Below, in pieces: positions 25,624 to 34,085 of a DNA stretch of 64,000 nt. Position 1 is the first letter of the stretch. Each line of letters begins with the position of its first letter. The position numbers and the translations under genes are program-made. Origin of the DNA: Candidatus Eiseniibacteriota bacterium. GTDB lineage: Bacteria > Eisenbacteria > RBG-16-71-46 > CAIMUX01. Under the pieces are notes generated by a model, which ran no database searches, had not been told where the DNA came from, and was given only the letters and a program-made list of their open reading frames with translations. The DNA lies in contig CAIMUX010000033.1 in NCBI GenBank assembly GCA_903844735.1, positions 54,844 through 118,843 of the forward strand, written 5' to 3'.

Positions 25624-26898
25624 CTACTTGCGAAAGACTGTCAGTACCCCAAACGCCCCCGAGAGGACCGTCAGCGCCACGGCGAGAGCGATGGCCACGA
25701 TGTTGAACACCACCGAGTTCACGTGGCGTCCCATGATGCGACGGTCGTTGATCAGCAGCAGCATATACACGAGCACCACGGGGAGCACGATCCCGTTCAG
25801 CACCTGGCTCGCGAACATGATCCCAAGCAGGGAGATCCCCGGCACAAGGATGGCTCCGGCGCCCAGGACGATCAGCGCCGTGTAAAGGGAATAGAACTGC
25901 GGCGCTTCCGCCCAACCCTTGTCGACACCAGACTCCCAGCCCAACCCCTCGCAGACGGTGTAGGAGGTCGAGAGCGGAAGGATGCTTGCTGCGAAGATGG
26001 AGGCGTTGAGAAGACCGAAGGCGAAAAGGTTGGCGGCATGGCGCCCGGCCAGCGGGACGAGGCCGCGGGCGGCGTCGGCCGCACCTTCAATGGCGATACC
26101 GCGGTCGTGCAGGTGGGTCGAGCAGACCACCGCGATGAAGACCGCCACCACCGTGACCGTGATCGAACCGAGTAGCGTGTCCAGCCGCGATAGAGCATAG
26201 TCCTGCACGCGGATGTTCTTTTCCGCCACCGATGCCTGTTGGTAGAACTGCATCCACGGGGCGATAGTCGTGCCGACGAGGGCGATGAGCATCACGATAT
26301 ATCCCTGATCCGGACGCAGGTCCGGCGAAAACAGGGCCCGGAGGACTTTGCCGGCCGGCGGGTGGCTGTACCAACCGGCGAAGATGTAGCTCACATAGAA
26401 AAGGCAGGCCGCTAGAAAGACCTTCTCAACCGTGCGGTAGCGAGCCCGCAGCACGATCCCCCAAACGAAGAGCGCGGCGAGAGGGAGCGAGACCCAGCGC
26501 GGAATGCCGAAGATCTCCCCGGCCGCCGCTATACCCGCGAACTCGGCCAGGATGTTCCCGAAGTTGGTGACCAGAAGACCGAGGAGCAGATAGAAGGTAG
26601 CCCGCACCCCGAACCGCTCCCGAATGAGGTCGGAAAGTCCCTTCCCTGTGATGACGCCCATCCGGTTCGACATCTCCTGCACCACGAATAGGGCCAGGCA
26701 GAGCGGCGGAAACATCCAGAGGATCGTCAACCCGAAACGCGCACCGGCCTGGGAGTAGGTGGTGATGCCACCGGCATCGTTGTCGACGTTGGCGGTGATG
26801 ATCCCTGGTCCGATGATGACGAGGAGCAATCGGAACCGCACCCAGATGCGGTGCAGTCGCTCGCGCTTGCCCGGGCGACCCGGCATGGTGTCGGTCAT
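25624..26898 (-). CDS. Nramp-related divalent metal transporter lacking the canonical metal-site residues
   Basis: A 424-residue, 11-TM Nramp-family protein. In TM1 the canonical DPGN motif is DAGG (within NVDNDAGGITTYSQAG): the metal-binding Asp is kept but Asn is Gly. In TM6 the canonical MPH is APW (TTIAPWMQFYQQ): the soft-metal-selecting Met is Ala and His is Trp. Such changes occur in Nramp-related Mg2+ transporters and argue against a standard Mn2+/Fe2+ importer. It lies 70 bases downstream of a gene for a PRC-barrel/MgtE_N/CBS protein, consistent with a Mg2+-linked unit. The upstream part of the open frame (to 27333) belongs to the neighbour in another frame. Confidence 0.88.
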   Translation of the reverse strand: MTDTMPGRPGKRERLHRIWVRFRLLLVIIGPGIITANVDNDAGGITTYSQAGARFGLTILWMFPPLCLALFVVQEMSNRMGVITGKGLSDLIRERFGVRATFYLLLGLLVTNFGNILAEFAGIAAAGEIFGIPRWVSLPLAALFVWGIVLRARYRTVEKVFLAACLFYVSYIFAGWYSHPPAGKVLRALFSPDLRPDQGYIVMLIALVGTTIAPWMQFYQQASVAEKNIRVQDYALSRLDTLLGSITVTVVAVFIAVVCSTHLHDRGIAIEGAADAARGLVPLAGRHAANLFAFGLLNASIFAASILPLSTSYTVCEGLGWESGVDKGWAEAPQFYSLYTALIVLGAGAILVPGISLLGIMFASQVLNGIVLPVVLVYMLLLINDRRIMGRHVNSVVFNIVAIALAVALTVLSGAFGVLTVFRK

Positions 26899-26968
26899 GC
26901 GCGCCCCATACGCTTGTCCGGGCGACCACACGCGGTGCCGGTCACGGGTGCCTTCCGCGCAGTTTCGG

Positions 26969-28243
26969 TCACGCGCGCCCCTCGCGCTTGAAGTGTGGCA
27001 GCAGTTCATCAAACGCGTGCTTGATGAGAATGACGCCGAGCATGCGCCCTTCCGGGTCCACCACCGGGCAGCCGAGAAGTGAGTACTTCTGGAAGACCTC
27101 GGCCACCTCGTCGGGTTCCAGCCCCGGATCCACCTTGACGAGACGGGTCTCCATGATCTCATGCACCGGCTGGTCGGACCGGGATCGAAACAGCGTCCGC
27201 AGAGTGGTAACACCCGCGAGGCGGCGGTCGGCGTCGAGGACGTAGACGTAGTAGATCCCCTCGATCTCCGAGGCCTGGCGGCGCACCTCATCGAGCGCCT
27301 CGGCCACCGTTGTGCCGGGTGAGACAGCCACAAATTCCGGTGTCATCAGCGCCGCCGCCGTCTTGTCCTCATAGGCGATGAGCTGTTCGATGACCGCGCG
27401 GTCCTCGCGCGTGACCTCGGCGATGATCTCCTCGGACTGGGCCTCGGTCAGTGAGCCCAAGATGTCGGCAGCCTCGCTCGGATCCATCTCTTCGAGGATG
27501 TCGGCGGCCATCTCGGGGTCAAGCTGAGCGAACACCGCGGCCTGCACGTCCTCCTCGGCCTCCTCAAGCGCATCCGCGGCCGCCTCCGGGCCCAGGCTGT
27601 GCACGATCATCTGCCGCTCATCTTTGCCCAGGTCGGCCAGGATATCGGCCAGCTCGCCCGGGTGAAGCTCGTGCATTCGGGCGTGCTCTACGCGCAAGCG
27701 GAGAGGCTGGCCCGGCTCCTCCGACTCGGCGAGCGGCTGGACGAATTTCCAGGAGATTAACTCGTCCGAAAGCCGGCGGCCCGCCAGCCGCCACAGGGCG
27801 CGGACGAAACTCTCGGCACCGAGACGCCGCATCAGGCCGGTGAACCCCACATCCACATGGACGATCCAGATCCGATCGGCGACGAGGAGCTGCACGTCGT
27901 TCACGCGCTCGACCTTGGCACCCTGCACATCGACAATCTGCTGATCGAGGAGCAGATCCCGCACCAGGAACTCGTGACGTTCCGGCTTCAGCTCACGGAT
28001 GGCGGCGAGGTCGACCACCATCGCGTCACGGGGGCCGACATTCTTCAGCCGAAATGCCGAGCTGGGTGCGAAGCGCCGTACGCGGCCGGAGCGCACCACG
28101 AATCCGGTGATAACCGGGTACATCTCTCCGGTGGAGGCAACAATGTCATCGATGCTGCCGACCCGGTGCTTGGCCCCGTCCACCACTCGACGGCCGAGGA
28201 TTCCGGAGACGAAGACCATCGGAATGTCGCCGGTTCGAAACAT
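26969..28243 (-). CDS. PRC-barrel / MgtE_N / CBS-pair regulatory protein
   Basis: 424 residues. N-terminal PRC-barrel-like strands (about 1-160; GSIDDIVASTGEMYPVITGF, GAKVERVNDVQLL) precede an MgtE N-domain superhelix (about 225-295; LHPGELADILADLGKDERQ, DPEMAADILEEMDPSEAADI). A CBS pair follows (about 300-415; ALMTPEFVAVSPGTTVAEAL, VDPEGRMLGVILIKH). MgtE itself uses these cytosolic domains to gate Mg2+ flow, but here no membrane domain follows. The protein probably senses Mg2+ or nucleotide and controls the adjoining Nramp-related transporter. I chose ATG 28243 (GGAGGC upstream); the longer frame adds only non-homologous sequence. Confidence 0.87.
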   Translation of the reverse strand: MFRTGDIPMVFVSGILGRRVVDGAKHRVGSIDDIVASTGEMYPVITGFVVRSGRVRRFAPSSAFRLKNVGPRDAMVVDLAAIRELKPERHEFLVRDLLLDQQIVDVQGAKVERVNDVQLLVADRIWIVHVDVGFTGLMRRLGAESFVRALWRLAGRRLSDELISWKFVQPLAESEEPGQPLRLRVEHARMHELHPGELADILADLGKDERQMIVHSLGPEAAADALEEAEEDVQAAVFAQLDPEMAADILEEMDPSEAADILGSLTEAQSEEIIAEVTREDRAVIEQLIAYEDKTAAALMTPEFVAVSPGTTVAEALDEVRRQASEIEGIYYVYVLDADRRLAGVTTLRTLFRSRSDQPVHEIMETRLVKVDPGLEPDEVAEVFQKYSLLGCPVVDPEGRMLGVILIKHAFDELLPHFKREGRA

Positions 28244-28413
28244 GACCGCTGCCTCCGCGCGGGTGGATGGATCAGGGCGAACGCACCGGGAGGGTAGCCG
28301 CGCGGGCTGGGGCAGGGCAAGACGGGAAGCAAGCGGAACGGAAGCGAGCAGGAAGCGAGTCGGATCCAGGATCGCGGCTTGGTCCGAGCGGATCAAGCGG
28401 AGTGTTGGGTTCT

Positions 28414-28463
28414 GAGATTCGGAGTCGGGAACGAATACGCTTGGCTTCGGGCTTCGAGCCGGA
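28414..28463 (+). repeat. Copy of a dispersed intergenic repeat (family A)
   Basis: Begins CTGAGATTCGGAGT (28414-28427), identical over 14 bases to 38546-38559. It ends with GGCTTCGGGCTTCG (28445-28458), whose exact reverse complement is at 47617-47630. Confidence 0.55.
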
Positions 28464-28521
28464 GAGCGTCGAGCCGTCTTTAGCCCGACTTCCGTAGTTC
28501 GAGGAGTCGTGTGTCTGTTTT

Positions 28522-28942
28522 TCAACGAGTTAGCGACTCAAGTCGGCACCGCATTTGGCTCGACGGCGAAGAGATCCGCAGCCGTTCTGGTAGGCGCAGA
28601 CCGGGCCGATCGAGGAGCATAGCCTGATCGACGCCGGGTCGGACGACACAGCGGATTCGGACCTCCTTGCCGGAGCCGTCCGCCAGGGGCGGCACAATGT
28701 CCGTGCTCTGGATCCGGCCTAGTTCCTGCAGGGTCGTCCGCGCTGACGAATCGAACCGCTGCGTCGAAGCTCGCGTGGAGCCCTTCCGCAGATGGACTTG
28801 GCCGGGTGCTGGTGACGTCGTGGAGAAGCAGGTCGTAGTCCAGAGAGAACAGACCACCCAATCGCTGGTGTCGATGCTGCTCGATCGCTTCCGATGGCGA
28901 GCAAAATCGGATGGCCTCCGTGCCAGACCTGGATTTCTTCAT
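28522..28942 (-). pseudogene. Internally deleted transposase remnant (IS1634/IS4-like)
   Basis: Two frames on the minus strand carry transposase-like pieces. The first (about 28805-28890) reads AIEQHRHQRLGG then LFSLDYDLLLHDVTST, the segment around the first DDE aspartate in IS1634-type transposases. The second frame (about 28570-28750) reads TLQELGRIQSTDIVPPLADG and VRPGVDQAMLLDRPGLRLPE, resembling their C-terminal end. The middle, with the other catalytic residues, is missing and the frame changes, so the element is dead. No terminal inverted repeats were found. Confidence 0.5.
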
Positions 28943-29593
28943 CGCAGAGTTTCAGGAGCGCAGTCTCCCGTCCCGATGCGTGTCATGCCGAACCGTGGGA
29001 AGCAGGCGGTTCGGCCGGGAACAGCGCTGCATACGGACGGCACGCAGTCTCCCCAGACCTCTGAGGCCTCGACTTCGATCCTGAGCCCGGACTGGCCGAC
29101 AACAGTGACATCGAGCACGATCTCCAAGTTCTTCTCGATCTGTTCGAGGAGGTGATCGAGTTCGCGTATGCCCGGAGGTCGTCGCGGAAGTCCCTCGCGC
29201 CGGGCCTTGCTCCGTCGCCTTGATTCCGCCATTATCATCCTTGATTCTCTTTCCCTCTTGGTCCCGGGAGTGCGGGGACTGTCGGTTTCCGGATTGCTGG
29301 AGGACACCTGAGAGCATCAAAGATCAAGGATATGACGGCCGAAGAACGGCGCGAGTACTTCTGCGTCGAGGCCGGATCGGGGGGCCTGGGTGATTGGTGG
29401 AAAGCAGTCAAGTCCTGACCGGAGGGAGAGGCCGCACCATTCGGTTCTCAGCTTTCGTCGCCGGCGTCCTCATTTTGACTCCTGAATTCTGACTTCCGGC
29501 TATCTGAGCGGTTATTGGGGGAGAAGAGTCACCACCTGCCGCCCGCCCACTGCGGGCCGCGCGAGGTCGTACGACAAAGGAAGGCGGGCGGTC
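28943..29593. other. Degraded region without an intact gene
   Basis: About 650 bases between the transposase remnant and the hydrogenase-kinase gene. A minus-strand frame (28939-29307) includes helical sequence (RELDHLLEQIEKNLEIVLDV) that may be a real gene scrap but matches no family I know. A 28-residue frame lies at 29332-29418 (plus). Near 29464 is a dispersed repeat copy. The promoter of the downstream operon must be here, but no strong -35/-10 pair was seen. Confidence 0.4.
29464..29511 (+). repeat. Copy of a dispersed intergenic repeat (family B)
   Basis: Starts GCGTCCTCATTTTGACTCCT and continues with GAATTCTGACTTCCGGCTAT. The copy at 53607 starts GCGTCCTAATTCTGACTCCT; 20 of the first 22 bases agree. 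Internally it is built of short CTGA(A/C)TTC-like units. Confidence 0.5.
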
Positions 29594-31657
29594 GTGAGCG
29601 AGAAGCACAAGCTCTCCTTAGTTTCCACCATCCGGGAGCGTTGCCGGGTCTGTTATACCTGCGTGCGGGAGTGCCCGGCCAAGGCGATCCGCATCGTCAG
29701 CGGACAGGCCGACGTGGTCGACGAGCGCTGCATCGGTTGCGGGAACTGCGTGCGGGTCTGCTCGCAGCAAGCCAAACACGTGCTCTCCTCCATCGAGGAC
29801 GCGCGGACCCTCCTCGGTACGGGGCGGCGGGTGGCGGCCTGCGTGGCCCCGAGTTTCCCGGCTGAGTTCACCGACGCATCACCGGGCGCACTCGTGGCCA
29901 TGATCCGGCGGCTGGGTTTCGCCTCGGTGCATGAGGTCGCCTTCGGGGCCGATCTCGTCGCCACGGCCTACCGGGAACTCCTGGCGGCCCGTCCGGACGA
30001 AAGGTTCATCGCGACCACCTGTCCCGCGGTAACCAGCTATGTCGAGCGGTTCCACCCCGGCTTAGTGCCTCACTTAGCACCGATCGTGTCGCCGATGGTC
30101 GCGACGGCGCGGGCGTTGCGACGGCTTCACGGCCAGGAACTTGGGATCGTCTTCGTCGGTCCTTGCCTGGCCAAGAAGGAAGAGGCGGTCGCGACCCAAG
30201 TGGAAGGGGAGATCGACTGCGTTCTCACGTTTAGCGAGCTGCGTCTGATGTTCGACGAGGAGGGGATCACGGCGCGCGGGATCCGGCACTCCGACTTCGA
30301 TCCGCCTTGGAGCGGCAAAGGGGCGCTCTTTCCGCTCAGTCGGGGGATGTTGCAGGCCGCGGGAATCGGCGAGGACCTGCTGCGCGGAGACGTAGTGGCC
30401 GCCGACGGCCGCATCGCCTTTCAGGACGCGATCCGCGAATTCGAGTCGGGCGACTTGGACGCGCATCTCCTCGATGTGCTCTGCTGCACCGGCTGCGTCA
30501 TGGGGCCGGGGATGACCGACTCCGCGCCACTCTACTCGCGCCGCTCCCGCGTCTCTCAGTATGTGCGCGAAACGGTTCTGCAGAGGAGCTGGGAGGAAGT
30601 GCGCACCGCCTACGAGCAGCTCCGCTCCGTCGATCTCACGCGCGGATACGCCGCTGACGATCACCGGATGACGATTCCGGCCGAGGATGAACTGAACCGG
30701 ATCCTCGGTCGGATGGGCAAACACAGCCCGAGCGACGAGCTCAACTGCGGCGCGTGTGGCTACGACACCTGCCGCGACCACGCCCAGGCCATCGACCTCG
30801 GCCTGGCCGAGAGCGAGATGTGCCTGCCGTACACGATCGAGCGGCTGCGTGTGATGGTCGAAGAGCTTGCCGTTTCGCATCGCCAACTGGCCAACGCGCA
30901 GGAGGCTCTCGTCCACACCGAGAAGCTGGCCTCCATGGGACAACTGGCCGCGGGAATCGCCCACGAGGTTAACAACCCGCTGGGGGTGGTTCTCATGTAC
31001 ACCCACATGCTCCTCGAGGACACGCCGGCGGATTCGGCACTGCGGCCCGATCTCGAGACCATCGTCGAGCAGACGGACCGCGCCAAGCGGATCGTGACCG
31101 GGCTCCTCAACTTCGCCCGACAGAACAAGGTCACCATGGTCGAAACCGACATCCGCGAGCTGGTGGCGCGGGTGTTGCGCAGCCTCCCGGTCCCGCCCCG
31201 CATCACGGTGGAGGTGACGCATGAGGACGAAGAGCCGATGGCGGAGATGGACGGCGACCAGGTGGCGCAGGTGCTGATCAACCTGGCGGGGAACGCCGTG
31301 GCCGCCATGCCCGGGGACGGGACTCTCACCATGGGGACTCAAAACCGCGGAGGCATGGTGCGATTCACCGTCCGCGACACGGGGGTGGGGATTCCGCCGG
31401 AGAACCGGGGCAAGATCTTCACGCCTTTTTTTACCACGAAACAGGCCGGCCGGGGCACCGGCCTGGGCCTGGCCGTAAGCTACGGTATCGTCAAGATGCA
31501 CCGAGGCGACATCAAGGTGGAGTCGAACGCTGACCCGTCGATCGGGCCGACCGGAACGATCTTCACCGTGACCCTCCCCGCCGGCCGCGTGGGCGAAGAG
31601 GGCAGGATCGGCGAGTCGGTTGCTCCCGCACAGGCGGGGGAACCGCGGGAGAGGTAA
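29594..31657 (+). CDS. [FeFe]-hydrogenase-like H-cluster domain fused to a histidine kinase (putative H2 sensor)
   Basis: 687 residues from GTG 29594. Order: two [4Fe-4S] sites (C17/20/23/27 and C46/49/52/56); a hydrogenase large-subunit domain (about 75-345); a CGACGYDTC four-Cys iron-sulfur motif (385-393); a coiled coil; HisKA ([15 protein letters not shown]457); and HATPase ([24 protein letters not shown]). H-cluster ligands are retained: C143 in TTCPA, C191 in VGPCLAKK, C297 and C301 in LCCTGC. The proton-relay Cys of TSCCP is Thr, and the Met of MPC is Gly. These changes are expected for sensory rather than catalytic enzymes. It is the first gene of an operon with hydE, hydG and hydF. 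Confidence 0.9.
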   Translation: MSEKHKLSLVSTIRERCRVCYTCVRECPAKAIRIVSGQADVVDERCIGCGNCVRVCSQQAKHVLSSIEDARTLLGTGRRVAACVAPSFPAEFTDASPGALVAMIRRLGFASVHEVAFGADLVATAYRELLAARPDERFIATTCPAVTSYVERFHPGLVPHLAPIVSPMVATARALRRLHGQELGIVFVGPCLAKKEEAVATQVEGEIDCVLTFSELRLMFDEEGITARGIRHSDFDPPWSGKGALFPLSRGMLQAAGIGEDLLRGDVVAADGRIAFQDAIREFESGDLDAHLLDVLCCTGCVMGPGMTDSAPLYSRRSRVSQYVRETVLQRSWEEVRTAYEQLRSVDLTRGYAADDHRMTIPAEDELNRILGRMGKHSPSDELNCGACGYDTCRDHAQAIDLGLAESEMCLPYTIERLRVMVEELAVSHRQLANAQEALVHTEKLASMGQLAAGIAHEVNNPLGVVLMYTHMLLEDTPADSALRPDLETIVEQTDRAKRIVTGLLNFARQNKVTMVETDIRELVARVLRSLPVPPRITVEVTHEDEEPMAEMDGDQVAQVLINLAGNAVAAMPGDGTLTMGTQNRGGMVRFTVRDTGVGIPPENRGKIFTPFFTTKQAGRGTGLGLAVSYGIVKMHRGDIKVESNADPSIGPTGTIFTVTLPAGRVGEEGRIGESVAPAQAGEPRER

Positions 31658-31660
31658 GAA

Positions 31661-32905
31661 ATGGAAACGCTGCGCGTACTCATCGTGGAGGACGAACCAC
31701 CCATGCGGGCGGCGGTGAGCCGCGCGCTCTCGCGCCTCACCCTTCGGCTTCCCGATATCGAAGGCGAGTTCCGCTTCGCCGTGGAGGAGGCCGGGAGTGC
31801 CGAGGAAGGGCTGGAGAAGATTGAGGCCTCTCCGCCCGATATCGTCCTGCTCGACCACGGATTGCCGGGGATGTCGGGGGTGGAGTTGCTGGGCATTCTG
31901 GCCGAGCGCCCGGTCGAGTTTCTCACCGTGATGATGACCGCCTACGCCACGCTTGAGAACGCGGTCATCGCCACCAAGCGCGGGGCTTACGACTTCCTGG
32001 CCAAGCCGTTCACTCCCGACGAGCTAAAAGAGGTGGTGAGCAAAACCACCCGCCACCTGCTTCTCACCCGTGAGACTCGCAGGCTGGGGCAGGAGAAGCG
32101 GCAGGTTCGCTTCCAGCTCCTGTCCGTCATCGTGCATGAGCTGAAGGCGCCGCTCGCCGCCATCCAAGGGTATCTCTACATCCTGAAGGACAAGACCGGC
32201 GGCGAGGACCCGGCCGTGGCCGAGCGGGCGATCGATCGCAGCCTCATCCGCATCGAAGGGATGCGCAAGCTCATCATGGATCTTCTCGACCTGACCCGTC
32301 TCGAGTCGGGACAGAAGAAACGCGAGCTGGCGCCCGTTGACCTGCGGGAGACCGCGCAGGCCGCCCTCGAGTCGGTACTGCCCGACGCCCAGGCCCGGGG
32401 CATCGTCCTGCAGTTGCACGCGGGAGCGCCTATTCCGCTCACGGCCGATCGCGGCGAAATGGAGATCGTCCTGAACAATCTTCTCACCAACGCGGTGAAG
32501 TACAACCGCGACGAAGGAAGGGTGGACGTTACGCTCTCCGCGGCCGAAGGGAAGGTACGCGTCGAGGTGAAAGACACCGGCATCGGCATGAGCGAGGAGG
32601 AGTGCGGGAGGCTCTTCCAGGAGTTCGTCCGCATCAAGAACGACCGGACCCGCAACATCCTCGGCAGCGGCCTGGGGCTCTCGATCCTGCGCAAGCTGGC
32701 TAGGGTCTATGGCGGCGACTGCACTGTCGAGAGCGTCCCCGATGTGGGAACGACCTTTACCGTGGAGCTGCTGCAGGAACCGACCGAGGAGCTTCGGGCG
32801 GCAGGGACGACGGCGACGATCGCGGCAGGCGCGCCCGTTGCCTCACCGCCGGCCGGAGTGCCCGCGGCCGAAATTGTGCTTCCGGATGAAGTGAAAGAAA
32901 CGTGA
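31661..32905 (+). CDS. Receiver-domain hybrid histidine kinase
   Basis: 414 residues. An N-terminal receiver domain (about 1-130) has the acidic pair EDE, phospho-acceptor Asp in PDIVLLDHGLPGMSG, T in MMTAYAT and K in FLAKPF. A HisKA domain (LLSVIVHELKAPLAAIQGYL) and HATPase domain (NNLLTNAVKYN, DTGIGMSEEE, GSGLGLSILRKLA) follow. There is no DNA-binding output domain. It starts 3 bases after the hydrogenase-kinase stop and is probably its phosphorelay partner. Its C-terminus is an Ala/Pro-rich tail. The stop overlaps the GTG of hydE. Confidence 0.93.
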   Translation: METLRVLIVEDEPPMRAAVSRALSRLTLRLPDIEGEFRFAVEEAGSAEEGLEKIEASPPDIVLLDHGLPGMSGVELLGILAERPVEFLTVMMTAYATLENAVIATKRGAYDFLAKPFTPDELKEVVSKTTRHLLLTRETRRLGQEKRQVRFQLLSVIVHELKAPLAAIQGYLYILKDKTGGEDPAVAERAIDRSLIRIEGMRKLIMDLLDLTRLESGQKKRELAPVDLRETAQAALESVLPDAQARGIVLQLHAGAPIPLTADRGEMEIVLNNLLTNAVKYNRDEGRVDVTLSAAEGKVRVEVKDTGIGMSEEECGRLFQEFVRIKNDRTRNILGSGLGLSILRKLARVYGGDCTVESVPDVGTTFTVELLQEPTEELRAAGTTATIAAGAPVASPPAGVPAAEIVLPDEVKET

Positions 32906-34050
32906 TCACCCGAGACGAGATCCTCGCCTGGCTGCGCGTAACTGACGAGACGGGGCTGGAGGAGCTCTGGCGCGAGGCCGATCGCGTGCGGCACGAGAGG
33001 GTCGGCGACGAGGTTCACCTGCGCGGCCTGGTGGAGTTTTCGAACCACTGTGCACGGCTTTGCGGCTACTGCGGCTTGCGGCGCGACAACCGCGAGCTGG
33101 GCCGCTACCGGATGACCTCAGACGAGATTCTCGTCTGCGCGCACGACGCCGTCCGCTTCGGCTACGGGACGGTCGTGCTGCAATCGGGCGAGGACTTCGG
33201 CGCGACCGCGGAGTGGGTGGCCGAGGTTGTGCGTCAGATCAAGTCGGAGACGCCGCTGGCCGTCACCCTCAGCCTGGGAGAGCGGCGCGAGCCCGAGCTG
33301 CTTCTCTGGCGACACGCCGGGGCTGACCGTTACCTGCTCCGGTTCGAAACCTCCAACGAACAGCTCTATGACCGGATCCATCCGCCGCTGCCGGGCGTGC
33401 GCTCCGACCGGATCGCGCTGCTGCGTCGCCTGCGGGAGATCGGTTACGAGGTCGGAAGCGGGGTCATGGTGGGGATCCCCGGGCAGTCCTGGGATGATCT
33501 GGCTAACGACATCGAGATGTTTCGCCATCTCGACCTCGACATGATCGGGGTGGGGCCCTACATTCCACACCCGGCGACGCCGCTGGGACGGGTGATGGCG
33601 GGCGGAGAGACGCCGCCGGTAACAGGGAAAGGCCGCGGTCCCGCAGAAGATTCCCGGTCGAGCGAGTTGGAGCCCGAACGGCTCGCATTGCTGCCCCCCA
33701 ACGAACAGGTTCCGAACGACGAGCTGACTACGCTCAAAGCCGTAGCGCTGACCCGCCTGGTCTGTCCGCATAGCAACATTCCCAGCACCACCGCGTTGGC
33801 CACCATCGATCGCGACCACGGGCGCGAACTGGGCCTAATGCGAGGCGCCAACATCGTGATGCCGAATCTGACGCCGCCGGAGTACCGCCTCGGCTACGAG
33901 ATCTACCCCGGCAAGGCGTGCATCAACGAAACGGCCGAGATGTGCCACGGCTGCCTGGCGGGGCGGATCCAGTCCATCGGGCGCAGCATCGGCGCGGGTC
34001 GAGGAGACTCACCGGCGCTGCAAGGGCGTACAACGGAGAGAGACTCATAG
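32902..34050 (+). CDS. hydE: [FeFe]-hydrogenase H-cluster maturase, radical SAM
   Basis: 382 residues. The radical SAM motif CARLCGYC (CxxxCxxC) lies near residue 53 in VEFSNHCARLCGYCGLRRDN, and the C-terminal CX7CX2C site typical of some HydE is present (C-INETAEM-CHGC). HydE acts in building the diiron subcluster of the H-cluster. Compared with usual HydE (about 350 residues) there is an insertion of about 35 residues after HPATPLGRVMAGGE, rich in Pro, Gly and charged residues. Start GTG 32902 overlaps the upstream stop (GTGA). Confidence 0.95.
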   Translation: MITRDEILAWLRVTDETGLEELWREADRVRHERVGDEVHLRGLVEFSNHCARLCGYCGLRRDNRELGRYRMTSDEILVCAHDAVRFGYGTVVLQSGEDFGATAEWVAEVVRQIKSETPLAVTLSLGERREPELLLWRHAGADRYLLRFETSNEQLYDRIHPPLPGVRSDRIALLRRLREIGYEVGSGVMVGIPGQSWDDLANDIEMFRHLDLDMIGVGPYIPHPATPLGRVMAGGETPPVTGKGRGPAEDSRSSELEPERLALLPPNEQVPNDELTTLKAVALTRLVCPHSNIPSTTALATIDRDHGRELGLMRGANIVMPNLTPPEYRLGYEIYPGKACINETAEMCHGCLAGRIQSIGRSIGAGRGDSPALQGRTTERDS

Positions 34051-34085
34051 ACCAGAAGCCGAGTGTGCGCCACGGAAAGGAACCC

